NCBI GenBank assembly: GCA_018105865.1
Contig: CM030837.1
Location: 12,892,725 to 12,956,724 of the forward strand
Length of the DNA stretch: 64,000 bases
Reading direction: 5' to 3'
DNA from: Metaphire vulgaris
Lineage: Eukaryota; Annelida; Clitellata; Crassiclitellata; Megascolecidae
In this document: in pieces, positions 1 to 10,607 of the stretch
Layout: each line of letters opens with the position of its first letter
Position numbering within the stretch: the stretch's first letter is position 1
The notes under the pieces: model-generated
Seen by the model: the letters and a program-made list of their open reading frames with translations, nothing else
Told to the model about the DNA's origin: nothing
The model's database searches: none
Made by a program: the position numbers and the translations under genes

Positions 1-157
1 TTTCTGGCGGAGACGTACGTCAATCAAGATGGGCTTACGTGACAGTGGATGGGGCTGCCACTTTGATTTTAAAACTCGCACGTTGTCGACCGATATAATA
101 CGAATTTCAATTTATACATTAATGCATACAGTTATAGCAGCTTAATAAGGATATACG

Positions 158-342
158 CAGGGCTTTTTTTCAGTGGGAACGCACGGGAACGGCGTTCCCA
201 CACCTTTTTGCCAGATTGTATATATATAATTATGTATATGTTATAATGCATTTAGGAACGTACAGGTACGGCGTTCCCACACCTGTTTTGTTGATGAGCA
301 AAAAAGGATGAGTTCCCAAATTTTTTTCCTAAAAAAGCCCTG
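158..342. mobile_element. hAT-type MITE, 185 bp
   Basis: Both ends start with CAGGGCTTTTTT when read inward, and the element is flanked by a perfect 8-bp direct repeat, gatatacg (150-157 and 343-350). An 8-bp duplication with CAG-starting inverted ends is the signature of hAT transposons. Inside, the phrase around GGCGTTCCCACACCT occurs twice. There is no coding capacity, so it must have been moved by a transposase from elsewhere. Confidence 0.9.
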
Positions 343-659
343 GATATACGTTACATATATTTTTGCATCAAATAATAAATAAAATATGTGCGTAAAAATA
401 CAAATGTCGAAACAACGGACGAGCTGCATTTGAACAGCACGTGTGGTTTTAAATTTTAATGAAGGAATAATTTCATAATCATAACTTCGGATATAAAATT
501 GTAGATTACAATGTGAATAGAGACATCTAAAATTTGACATAATAAGTATTAATGACAACATCATATTCATTAATGATTAAACACACAGTCTGCATTGAGT
601 CTCTTGGCAGGTCTCGAATTGCACCTGCATATCGAAGTCCGAAGACATGTACATTTACG
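343..659. other. no gene seen
   Basis: AT-rich sequence without a convincing reading frame or a recognisable repeat. Confidence 0.5.
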
Positions 660-845
660 CAGTGGCGGCTCTAGGATTTGGCAAGTGTGGGGGTGTTGGG
701 GTGACAACTTCTAATCATGGGGGGCCAACCATTTGTTGTTTAATATATGTAGCATTAAGTATAGGGTCCCAACAGGGGGGTACTGGGGGGTCAGGCACTC
801 AATAGGGGGCACGGGCCCCCTGCACCTCCGGTGGAGCCTCCACTG
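660..845. mobile_element. hAT-type MITE (CAGTGGCGGCTC family), copy 1
   Basis: Inverted ends CAGTGGCGGCTCTA and CAGTGGAGGCTCCA; flanked by a perfect 8-bp duplication catttacg (652-659, 846-853). A sister copy of the same length (186 bp) lies at 20507-20692 with a different 8-bp duplication, which proves independent insertion. Confidence 0.92.
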
Positions 846-889
846 CATTTACGCTGCACCTTTACGGTATATTAGTTGAGTGCATGATC

Positions 890-1013
890 ATTAAAAATAC
901 CCGATTTGGAGATTTAGGCAGACAATCGGTATCGGCAAAACAATCGGTTGTCTGACAATCGGAACAATCGGTAATCGGAACAATCGGCAAAATGTGCAAT
1001 CGGTACAGCTCTA
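890..1013. mobile_element. right end of a third hAT-like element, truncated
   Basis: A run of degenerate AATCGG motifs ends in GGTACAGCTCTA. Read inward this is TAGAGCTGTACCGATT, a hAT-like terminus. The next eight bases, ctatagat (1014-1021), also occur in the uninterrupted relative at about 57047, as expected for a target site, but the left partner of the duplication is missing, so the left part seems deleted. Confidence 0.5.
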
Positions 1014-1283
1014 CTATAGATGTACAGGACAACAAAAGATAATATAATTTAGAGGTGGGGCGGATTGCAGAGCACTTTGCACAGCTTTGTAATTTGAACG
1101 CCCAGTGCCCACTCCCAATTGCCCAGTCTCTCCTGTGCCCACCAACCACCATCACTATTTACCTTAGTGCCTCTGACTCAATCACCATCGATTCGGAGGT
1201 GGATTAAAAAAACTCCTCTTAGCCTAGGCCTACTATATAAATTAAACATTTTATAAAGTTACAGAAAAATGGACAAGAAAGAG

Positions 1284-1402
1284 AGCCAATTCATTTTTCA
1301 ACGTGTTGCTCACTGCTGGCAGAATGGCATTGGTAGTAAAACCGGGAATGTCTGTTATCTTTTGGTTAGTTTCCGGTATACACGTTGAAAAATGAATTGG
1401 CT
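1284..1402. repeat. 23-bp inverted repeat with 73-bp loop
   Basis: AGCCAATTCATTTTTCAACG... at 1284-1306 is perfectly complementary to 1380-1402. The same structure is present in the copy near 57.3 kb. It may be an older, smaller insertion carried along by the larger element. Confidence 0.75.
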
Positions 1403-1536
1403 GACGCTATGGTTATGATGTGCGCTAAAGATATCAGGTTAGTAATAGTGTCCCATTTTCATATATGATTATTGTATAGTTTAGAAGAAACTTTTGAAAA
1501 ACTTTTTGAAAAGCTACTTCTCGTGTTGGGTACTAA

Positions 1537-1706
1537 CAGGGCGCGATTTGTAGGGGAAGGGGATTCCTCCCCACTGCCCAACTGCATCCCCTACTGCTGC
1601 ATCTCCCCACAACTACATCCCCACTGCTACATTTCCCCAACAACTACGCCCCCAAGCTCGACAAATCCCCTCCTCCCACTGCACTAGGTCATAAAATCGC
1701 ACACTG
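1537..1706. mobile_element. nested hAT-type MITE (CAGGGYGCGATTTGT family)
   Basis: Ends CAGGGCGCGATTTGT and, inward from the other side, CAGTGTGCGATTTTATGACC; flanked by a perfect 8-bp duplication ggtactaa (1529-1536, 1707-1714). The orthologous nested copy is at 57559-57721 (duplication ggtattaa/ggtactaa), so it entered the host element before that element multiplied. Relatives: 32149-32303 (complete), 2828 onward and 6936-7012 (partial). Confidence 0.9.
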
Positions 1707-2100
1707 GGTACTAATAAATGAATAGTTGATATAAAACACCGCGGACGGGGACGGAGACCAAAATGCGGGTACGGGGACGGGGATGGGTTCTGAAATGCGG
1801 GGACGGGAATGGGGATGGGGACAGAGATTAGAGGATGGGGTGGGGATGGATTTTTTAAGTCAATGGGGACGGGGTGGGGATGGAGAAAAGCTTTGCGGGG
1901 ACGGGAGGGGATGGGGACAACAGTCAGTCCCCGTGCACACCTCTAACACGAAGGCCATTCTAGAGACGACGCAAATCACACTGGAAAACATGATGTTCTT
2001 AACTGAGCAGGAAATAGGCGATTCAGTTGGGAAACAACACGCTGATTCCAAATCTGTAGGCGGTTTTGCTGTAGCACGTCAGGTTTAAAAGTTATCCCCA

Positions 2101-2480
2101 TCTAATTGTTTTGGTTGATTGCGCGTGATGCGTGTGCTTCCAAATATCGGTTTTTGACGACGATCAGTTCCTCTACGCTGAACGGATCGGCTTTGTCTCG
2201 TTCGGTGTCGACATGGGTGGTCCGCCATCTTGTCCAGCCTGCCATCTCGTCAGCCTACTCTATCCGGGCTATATCTGACAACTACTGTTCCGGTCCTCGT
2301 GCGTAGTTCCATCTCTGGTCGGTTCTGTCAGGTTCGGCGTTGGATTATTCTCTCGCCCTCAAAAATTCGCTGACTGATTTCGCCACATCTATGCGATCCT
2401 TCAACCACCTTTCTTCTACGTTTCGGTGACTCACCATGTGGTGAAAGCGTTATTGCGGAAGACCGCCTTCTTAAGGATGT
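2101..2480 (+). repeat. old dispersed repeat, copy 1
   Basis: Clearly related but diverged from 34785-35170: shared blocks include GACTGTTCCGGT-like, GTCAAGTTCGGCG-like, TGCGGTCCTTCAAC-like and GAAGACCGCCTTCT. No reading frame survives. The class of element is unknown to me. Confidence 0.6.
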
Positions 2481-2780
2481 ATCGCTCTATTTCGTGACGT
2501 CAGCGAACTCCATCGTATCACATGTCCCGTTAAAAGTAATTATTAGTATTATATTGATGACATGTTTTCACTGGAGCGTCGCACAGTAGAGGACCCCCGC
2601 ACACAGCTGAGCGTTGATGCTGTTGACAAGCGTCTTCTTGTTCTTGGACTTAAACTTCAATAATTCAAGTTTAAGTCCATAATAATTATTATAATTATTA
2701 TATTACTATTTAACAATCGAAAACAGACAGCTAGAACTTAGAATCAAAACGTAATAGTAAATTATTATATCGTCGATATT

Positions 2781-2781
<1 letters not shown>

Positions 2782-2826
<45 letters not shown>
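2782..2826. repeat. (AAT)n microsatellite
   Basis: Uninterrupted AAT repeats next to the terminus of a CAGCGTGCGATTTGT element. Confidence 0.95.
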
Positions 2827-2827
<1 letters not shown>

Positions 2828-3060
2828 CAGCGTGCGATTTGTAGGGCGAAAAGTGGAGAATGTCCCCTCCCCCACTGTCCAACTGCATCCCCACACTGAG
2901 GTGGCTACTGACATCCCAGCCAGGGAAGTCAATCCCCCCTACTGTGACTGTGACAGGAAAATGCATTCACCGTCAGCAGAGGGAGACTTTTCGGCGCTTC
3001 GCGCCGAGCATGAGTCAAAGAATGAGACTTCATGCTCGATGGTAACCGGGGATAGATTTA
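2828..3060. mobile_element. MITE of the CAGGGTGCGATTTGT family, one end only
   Basis: Begins CAGCGTGCGATTTGTAGG followed by the CCCC-rich subterminal stretch seen in the complete relatives. I could not find the opposite terminus, so the right boundary is approximate. Confidence 0.5.
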
Positions 3061-3705
3061 TCTTAATCTTTGAAAACAATCGCCTATGCTGCTGATTAAA
3101 CCATTTATACTTCGTCATGGCCAGACAGTAAAATTGGCAGATCATTACTTGGTGACAGAGCAATAGTTTACCTAGCAGAAATGTGCAAAGTAGATCCGTC
3201 ACTAGCCTTGGATCATTTCCGACAGTACAGGAAGAACAACGTGAAAGTAATAGGTAATGTGCTTGCTTCAGTACTCAGTAGAATTGGAATTCTGCCTATC
3301 TCGTCAGCTGAATTGCGAGCGGGGTTTCTCGTGCGTGAATATAAATGATACTCAAGTTAGAAATCAACTCAACTCAGTATTCATACACTTTCATCGCTTG
3401 TTTTCGCGAAGATTAACCAACAGCTCTGTTCAATCCTACCAGTTATGCTTAAATGGGTATGCGATGGGCGACATGCTGCCTCAGATGCACCAACTGGCAA
3501 AAAACTGACAAGACATCTGCGTCAATTCATGCCTGCTCTGCATTAATGTTAAATGATAGTTGCTTGAATTTAGTTGCAGATTTTCAATTGTTGCAACTTG
3601 CAGTTGCGCTATTACATTTATGGTTTAAATAAATGGTGTGTGACAATTTATACAAATAATATTAAAAGTTAGAGCTATGTACTGTGCATTAAACTATGCA
3701 TTTCT
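3061..3705. other. no gene seen
   Basis: Unique-looking AT-rich sequence; only short frames without recognisable similarity. Confidence 0.5.
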
Positions 3706-3732
3706 TTCTTCTTCTTCTTCTTCTTCTTCTTC

Positions 3733-3826
<94 letters not shown>
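3706..3826. repeat. (CTT)n then (ATT)n, tail of the minus-strand LINE
   Basis: A pyrimidine-rich CTT run passes into about 95 bases of ATT. On the minus strand this is an (AAT)n tract directly following the 3' end of the LINE to its right, the position of a LINE tail. The plus-strand LINE at 13.8-15.7 kb ends in the same AAT tract. Confidence 0.8.
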
Positions 3827-3827
<1 letters not shown>

Positions 3828-6800
3828 CAACGTAGAGATTTATGTGGCAACTAATACAGTGACTGCGTGGACACATTACAAATTATAAATTACAATAGCT
3901 CGCGCGAAATAGCCAGGTTTTGAGTCTCTTCTTGAAGGTGTCTGGCGTTAGGGAGAGTTGAACTTCAGTTCAACTCTCCCTAAGTCGGAACTTCAGTTCA
4001 ACTCTCCAGGCGGTTCCATGCCCTTGCAGCAGTCACGGGAAAGGCATGATCACCTACAGTACGAAGGCGCATCAACGGAACAACCAGAGAAGCGGTTCCA
4101 GCAGATCTCAGGCGACGCCGACCTGCCTGATCTGTGACTCGTACTAATTCTGTCGTCAGGTACTCTGGGCCAATACCGTTCAGGCAGCGATAAGCCAGCG
4201 TTGCCAACTTAAACTCAATCCGCTCGGGCATTGAAAGCCAGTGTAAGTCTCGTAGAAGCGGTGTTACATGTTCACGAGAAGGGACCTGGAAGATCAACCG
4301 CGCCGCTGCGTTCAATACGACCTGGAGACGGTCCAGCAGGTGTTTCGGTGATCCGGCGAGTGTCGCGTTCCCGTAGTCTAGTTTGGTCAGTACCAATGAT
4401 GAAACCAGTGACTTGAGGGCGGTGACTGACACTGATCTTCGTACACTTCTGATCAGCCGGAGTGCATTGAAGCAGCTGGCAATTGTCTTCGAGACGTGGG
4501 TCCTCATCGATAATGTGCTATCGATGTGGATCCCGAGATTCCGGACAGACAACACTGGTTGCACCTCAAGTCCATCGATGCTGATACAGGTCGTCGGTGT
4601 CAAGTGTTTCTGACGCTCAGAGGTGATCCATAATACTTCAGTCTTAGCAGCATTGAGTTGCAGCTGATGTGACTTCAGCCACCTGGTCACCTCGACCAGG
4701 CACCTAGTGACACGCTGCTGGAGCAGATGAACTGCTGCAGGAGGGCTGCTTCCATATACTTGCGTGTCGTCAGCGTAGAGGTGTGCTTGGAGCCCGAACC
4801 GTTGGACAATGCTTATCAGGTCGGCGACGTAGAGCGCGAAGAGAATAGGCCCTAGTACGGAGCCTTGGGGAACTCTACGTACTACACAGGTCGGCGGAGT
4901 GGTTGAGCCTGCGCAACATACATGCTGCACCCGATTCGTTAGATAGGAGGAAACCATTGTAGCACTCGACCGCTCACTCCATACGATGCCTCCAACTTCT
5001 TCAGTAGTGTACCATGGTCCACCGTGTCGAAGGCGGCGGTGAGGTCCAGCAACACCAAGACCGCTACATCCCCGGCGTCCAGCGCTCGTAGGATGTCCAG
5101 CGACACTTTCAAAACTGCGGTTTCGGTTGAGTGATGTACCCGATACGCGGACTGGAGGTCTGGAAGGAGATTGTAGGTCGTTAGGTAGCGGATAAATTGA
5201 TGTGACACGAGCCGCTCGAGCAGTTTCGACAGCACCGACAGGTTGGAGATCGGTCTAAACGACTTAATATCAGCGGTATCCAGGTTGGGTTTCTTGAGTC
5301 TAGGAGTGATATAGGCAGATTTGAAGATCTCCGGTACCGATCCAGATGACATCGAGCGATTGAAGAGTTCGGATAAGAATGGTGCGAGGATATAGGACGA
5401 CTCCTTGAGAAGAGCGGTCGGCATAGGGTCGCTCGCACACTGCTTGTCTGGAAGTGCTCGTATCTCTGCGGCCACTTCGTCAGGAGACAAGGGCTGGAAC
5501 GAGCTGAGAGAGCACTGAGTAAGTATTGGGCTGAACGTGGGCGAGTCGTGCTCTGCGACTGATGCGTGTGCCAAGGCATCTTTGTTGTGAAGATATTCGG
5601 CGAAGTCGTCGGCTGAGGGTGTCTCATGGGCTCTAGTACGGCCACGGTCGAGTAATGTATTCAGAGACTGCCATAAACGTCGCGGATCGACCCGCTCCGA
5701 ATCTACTTTGTTATTCCAGAAGGCTTCTCGCTTCCGGCGAAGCAGAAGTCTATAAGCTCTCCGGAGCTCCTTCCAGTGTGATTCGAGCGTTGCAGCATCG
5801 CCAGGATCGGCGTGAGTCGACCTGGCTTTCCGTTCGGCGAACCGCATCTTTCTTTTAGCTGCACGACACTCATCGTCGAACCAGGGGTCTGAGGGGCGAC
5901 GTCGACAGGTCGCTGTCGTCACTGGCACCAGCCTCTCAACAATGTCAGTGATCTCTTGATCGTATAATCGAGCCATTTCGTCAACGTCCATCATGGGCCA
6001 AAGGGCCGGTTGACAAAGTTTAGAGGTCGCGAGCTCATTCAAAAACGCAATGGTGTCGACTTTACGCCAGGCACGTCGTGTAGTGGAGACGTAGACCGGA
6101 CGAGGCCTGGTTAGCGGCACCGACCAGCTAACCAGATGGTGGTCAGATAGCCCTACGTCTATTACACGCATCTGTGGTGACACGGTGCCACAATGAAACG
6201 CAACCACATCGAGCATTCCTCCGCCGACGTGCATCGCATTAGTCGGTTGGAAAGTAAAGTTATAAGATGTAAAAAGCTCACGAAGTTGGCGGCAGGCTGC
6301 ATCCTCATCACGGTCGAGCCGCACATTTAGATCTCCAGCGACGTATACAGGTCCGTTGTGTGACGCGAGTTCACCCAGTAGCTCCGACATTTCCGAGAAG
6401 AAGAGCTGTGAGGACTTGGCAGAGCCTGGTCTGCAGACCACGGCCAGAATGCACGACTCCACCGAGGTGACGCGAGCGATCACCAATTCAAGTGACTGAA
6501 ACTGATGCATGAACTGCAGTTTGGATTGTCGGATACCGGGAGCGGCACAGATGGCCACGCCGCCGTGGTTGGTGGAGAGACGGTCTGCTTCAACTTGAGG
6601 GCGAGACCGGGCCTTCTCGACCACTTGGTAACCGTCGTTCAGTAACTGCCCGATCCAGGCAGATGTTTCATCATGCCAAGTCTCACACAGGCCAATGACT
6701 TTCAGCGAATGCTCCCGACAGACTTCCAGTAGATCGTGAAGCTTATTATTGAGTGACCGAATTTTCAGGAGGCCGAATATCACCTCGCCTCCCTTAGCTT

Positions 6801-6985
6801 CAGTGTGCCGAAGGGTCCGAACAGGAAGAATATTCGGCGGATGCCGGGCTACGCGTGGCGAGTAGTGTCTGTTACTGAACCCGGTGAAAACGAAGGCTCC
6901 AAGGCAACGAAGGCTTCTTATGTTCCCTCTGCTCGTCATATTCCCCACTGTTCGCCATATTCCCCCTAATGTTCTTCCCCTCCCA
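3827..6985 (-). mobile_element. CR1/L2-like LINE, nearly full-length ORF2
   Basis: A non-LTR retrotransposon on the minus strand. The reading frame codes for an apurinic-type endonuclease (Asn in IRSLNNK, Glu in CETW, GDLN, and SDHH near its end), a linker, then reverse transcriptase with the PISNLS block, LLDLTAAFDTVDH, VPQGSVLGP and the catalytic LYADDTQ, then the LDYGN/LNAAARLI tail region typical of CR1/L2 elements. It ends in an AAT-type simple repeat. The 5' side joins a piece of a CAGGGTGCGATTTGT MITE at about 6936-7012, so the first ~25 residues of the frame are probably not LINE protein. No target duplication was found. Confidence 0.9.
3950..4008. repeat. local inverted duplication at LINE C-terminus
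   Basis: GGGAGAGTTGAACTTCAGTT... forms a near-perfect 30-bp palindrome followed by a second AACTTCAGTTCAACTCTCC. It interrupts the end of the LINE protein. Confidence 0.8.
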
Positions 6986-7008
6986 TTACTCCGGGTCACA
7001 AATCGCAC
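3998..7008 (-). pseudogene. LINE endonuclease-reverse transcriptase, one frameshift
   Basis: Two overlapping frames make up one protein: 7008-4939 (endonuclease and first half of reverse transcriptase, ending GRVLQWFPPI) and 4957-3998 (starting SSYLTNRVQHV and holding the YADD site). Loss of one base near 4950 in a TTTCC stretch explains the break. A second lesion lies at the C-terminus: about 50 bases containing GAGAGTTGAACT and its reverse complement have been duplicated and inverted (about 3950-4008), so a stop follows AWNRLES, while the expected TPDTFKKRLKTWLF continuation sits in another frame just downstream. Otherwise there are no stops, so the copy is fairly young. Confidence 0.85.
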
Positions 7009-7012
7009 CCTG
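6936..7012. mobile_element. MITE end of CAGGGTGCGATTTGT family
   Basis: Read on the minus strand it starts CAGGGTGCGATTTGTGACC and continues into the element's typical GGGGAAGAACATT-like subterminal DNA, then joins the LINE. No second terminus is visible. Confidence 0.6.
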
Positions 7013-7030
7013 ATAATAATAATAATAGTA

Positions 7031-7122
<92 letters not shown>
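7013..7122. repeat. (AAT)n microsatellite
   Basis: About 110 bases of AAT with two AGT interruptions, outer arm of the foldback structure that follows. Confidence 0.95.
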
Positions 7123-7123
<1 letters not shown>

Positions 7124-7620
7124 TGATTTCACGTGGCTTAGGAGGCATTAGCCTGTGTGAAAACCACTATAATTACTCCCAACATTTGATCTAACTAAAA
7201 ATGACCGATAGGTCTATTAAGCTACTGTAGTTAATAATCATGCTACCATAGGGTATGTATTAGGGCAGTCATCTTGGAATTGTTTCACCTTATCTCCAGA
7301 GATCCTACTTCAGTTGCCAATGCATCAAAGTAGAAAGAACGAAAAAGAGGGATAATATTAAAATAATACAGCTACGTATCAATGATCTTGAGAATAATCA
7401 GTGAGCACAAGCGAATTGAATTGCTTACAACAGGACGTCGATTTCGTCAAAGGTTTCTATCTTCTCTAGCAATAGTATACTAGGTTGGATAGGCGAAACA
7501 TAGTGGTTCTCACACAGGGCAGACCCTCCTGAACTACTTTAAACCTTATTATTAATATTACTACTACTATTATTATGCCTATTATTAATATTAGGCCTAT
7601 TATTATTATTATTATTGTCA
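7123..7620. mobile_element. foldback-like repeat with AAT/ATT outer arms
   Basis: GTGATTTCACGTGGCTTAGG...CCTGTGTGAAAACCACT at 7123-7170 is mirrored by the reverse complement at about 7501-7547 (AGTGGTTCTCACACAGGG...), and the AAT tract on the left is mirrored by an ATT tract on the right. Single arms of the same family occur at about 7696, 24874 and 30233, the last again directly after an AAT tract. Confidence 0.6.
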
Positions 7621-8382
7621 TCTTATAGCTCGGAGATCTGAGGAATTCGACTTTTAACTTTTGGCATCTGCAGCGTTAGTCACATTAATAGCAACGTGAT
7701 TTTCGAGTGTCTTGGGAGGTTAAATTAGCCTGTTTGAAAAAAACTATAATTTCTCTCAACGTTTACTAACCCAGTTCTTCTACAGTGAGACCGGATAAAA
7801 ACTAGGCTATGCCAACTTATTTTCACTAAAGCCTTAAGAAAAACTTGGCCGATTTCTACAAAAAGTTGCAGTCGGAAACATGAATAAATTGGTTTCACAT
7901 CGATACAAACATTATCTGAAAAAGATTACAATTAATATTCAAAATGTCCAGCGAAAGAATTGAAACATGATTTGGTCAGGCAACGGTGGAAATCTTGAGT
8001 GCTAACCCTCCTACATGTGGACCTCCGACGGCAACTCAATAGATGTTATATTAAGCGGGATAAGTCGTTAGAAACTAGGTTAATGAACATGGTCGCGCTT
8101 GGGCGGATTGATGATTAAAGAGTTAAATAGTTTAGCTGCGTATGCTTTACGCATGTTTTTGCCTGATTCGAGTAGACTGATGACGGATTTTGAGTTTAAA
8201 ACAGAAAGTAACAGGGGCTAGCTACAATTCTGTAAATTGTAATGGAGACTTGAACGTTACAATAAGCACGCAGTCGGTGTTTCCGACGACTGGAATAAAT
8301 TTGCAAATTTTATTAATTAACATTGAATTTATAATACTTCGTTTTCAGTGAGAATCCTCAAACGAAGAAAGGTAGTAAATAG
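7621..8382. other. no gene; one GTGATTTT...GGGAGG repeat arm
   Basis: Contains a diverged arm of the foldback family at about 7696-7775 and otherwise AT-rich sequence without supported features. Confidence 0.5.
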
Positions 8383-8949
<567 letters not shown>

Positions 8950-9229
8950 ACATTTATTGACAAATTTAGCATGAGTGTTTTATTAATATGTCGTAAATAT
9001 AACAAGTAAGTAAAACGAAGTGAGTGTTCCAAAGGGACGAAGAGAGGGTTAACTCTGACCTGCGCAGGTAGGGGAAGGAAAAAGCATGACTTTATAACTG
9101 TGTAACTATGTAACTATGGGAACAATTTAAATATACTATATCAATACAACAGTAAACTATTATTTATACAAGGTTTAGGTGTTAGTAAGCATGCATTTCC
9201 AGGCAGATTTGGGTTGCGATTTTCGGGAG

Positions 9230-10110
9230 GGGTGGGAACGAGGATGAACAGTTACAGAAAGTGACAAATTTAGCGAAACAGTGTTTGTCTAATTTCTTTC
9301 TGAAGTAGCTTATGGTTTGAAATTTTTACAATTTCATCACTTAGATTATTCCACGTATCGATGACCCTATTTGAGGTTGAAGAACATTTTTTCTAGGGTC
9401 TATGCGGAAGATGATTTGTGGAGTTTAAGCCAATGTCAGGTCGGTAGCAGGGATTAATCGTTTGGGGGAAGTATAAAAAGCGATGTAGATCAGTTTCGTT
9501 ACTTTCGTACATCTTGTTAAGTATTTTATAGCATTCCATGAGACAGTGGCGTCGCCAGGAATTTTCGGTTGGGGGGGCAAAAGGGGTCTGGAGTGTCAGA
9601 TTTCTTACCCACCCCTCCCCCTTCACAAAAAACTTTCTCACCGGATTTGCGCGAATCTGGTAGGTGGTCTGAGGCAGGTTCAGGGGGCAGTTGCCCCATT
9701 TGCCCCTATAGCTGTGGCGACGCTAATGCCATGAGATCAATTTTTAGTCGGCGAAGTTCCAGTGACTCAATCATCAAGCATGACAAGTCGTTGCTGGTAT
9801 GGAATATTGTGAAATCCTCGTAGGCGTTTGGTGAAGTTTCTTTGTACTGATTCAAGTTTAATAATGTTTTTAGATATATGGGGGTTGTAGACTGGAATGC
9901 AGTATTCGAGAAGGGTTCGAACGTAGTTACGTAGGTTACGAAGGCCTGCATAAATATTGGCGGAGACCTCGATATGAAGCTTCTGAGAATAAGGTTGGCA
10001 TGCGTGTGAGCTTTTTGTGTGGCCAGTGAGATATGTTGGTTGAAATTTAATCGGGTATCGATAGTGATTCCAAGATCGTGCGCTTCTGTAACGGTAACCC
10101 ACGGTAGTGG
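9230..10110 (-). pseudogene. LINE ORF2 C-terminal remnant, split by a MITE
   Basis: On the minus strand it reads YVRTLLEYCIPVYNPH, LESVQRNFTKRLRGF and LDDLELRRLKIDL before 9728, and resumes after the inserted element with MECYKILNKMYESN. This LEYC..VW-like / QRR.TKR..G / L..LE.RR...D / YKI order is the region downstream of reverse transcriptase in many LINEs. The reverse transcriptase itself is missing. Frameshifts are present, so the piece is dead. Confidence 0.75.
9544..9728. mobile_element. hAT-type MITE (CAGTGGCGTCGCC family)
   Basis: Ends CAGTGGCGTCGCCAG and, inward from the right, CATTAGCGTCGCCAC; perfect 8-bp duplication ccatgaga (9536-9543, 9729-9736). Removing the element and one duplication restores the LINE protein order across the junction. 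Confidence 0.92.
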
Positions 10111-10370
10111 TGTATTGAAAATTGTGTATCTAGATTGAGGTGATTTTTCGGAAGGCCTAGAATTGGAAATTCTAAGGGCGAAACATTTATTGACTGCTAC
10201 TGGGAGTTGTCATGTTTTTGCCCAACCGGTAAGACGCTGGCAGACTGTATGTAGCTAGGTTTTCTGATTAATCGTTTGTAAATGAGTTGTATAATTTGAT
10301 ATCATCGGCAAAAAGTTCAAGTTCAACATCAAGGTCTTGGAGTATGGATGTGATATCGTAGTAAGCGTAT

Positions 10371-10510
10371 ACGTGTATATATATATATATATACTATAAT
10401 AATGTCTATATAATATAATGTCTATAATAATGTCTATATGTAGACCTAATATAATGTCTATACCAATATAATGTCTATAATAATGTTTATAATAATATAC
10501 TATAATAATG
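10371..10510. repeat. TA run and ATAATGTCTAT minisatellite
   Basis: A TA run is followed by about eight degenerate copies of ATAATGTCTAT. It lies just downstream of the tyrosinase stop codon. Confidence 0.85.
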
Positions 10511-10607
10511 TCTTCTAAATTCAAGAATTTGGAATATTGTTCATTTCGTCGCAATCTTCAGCTTCTACTCGACATCGTGCGTGTTCGTTCCGTTTCTAAC
10601 GGCGCGA

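Larger units (their letters stand above)
1014..1945. mobile_element. partial copy of the composite hAT element found at 56572-57957
   Basis: This stretch is nearly identical to about 57047-57957 over its whole length, including a nested MITE, an internal 23-bp inverted repeat and a G-rich end made of GGGGACGGGGATGG-like phrases. It ends in GTGCACACCTCTA, the same terminus as the complete copy. The left 475 bases of the complete copy are absent here; the junction coincides with the terminus of another hAT-like element. Confidence 0.85.
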
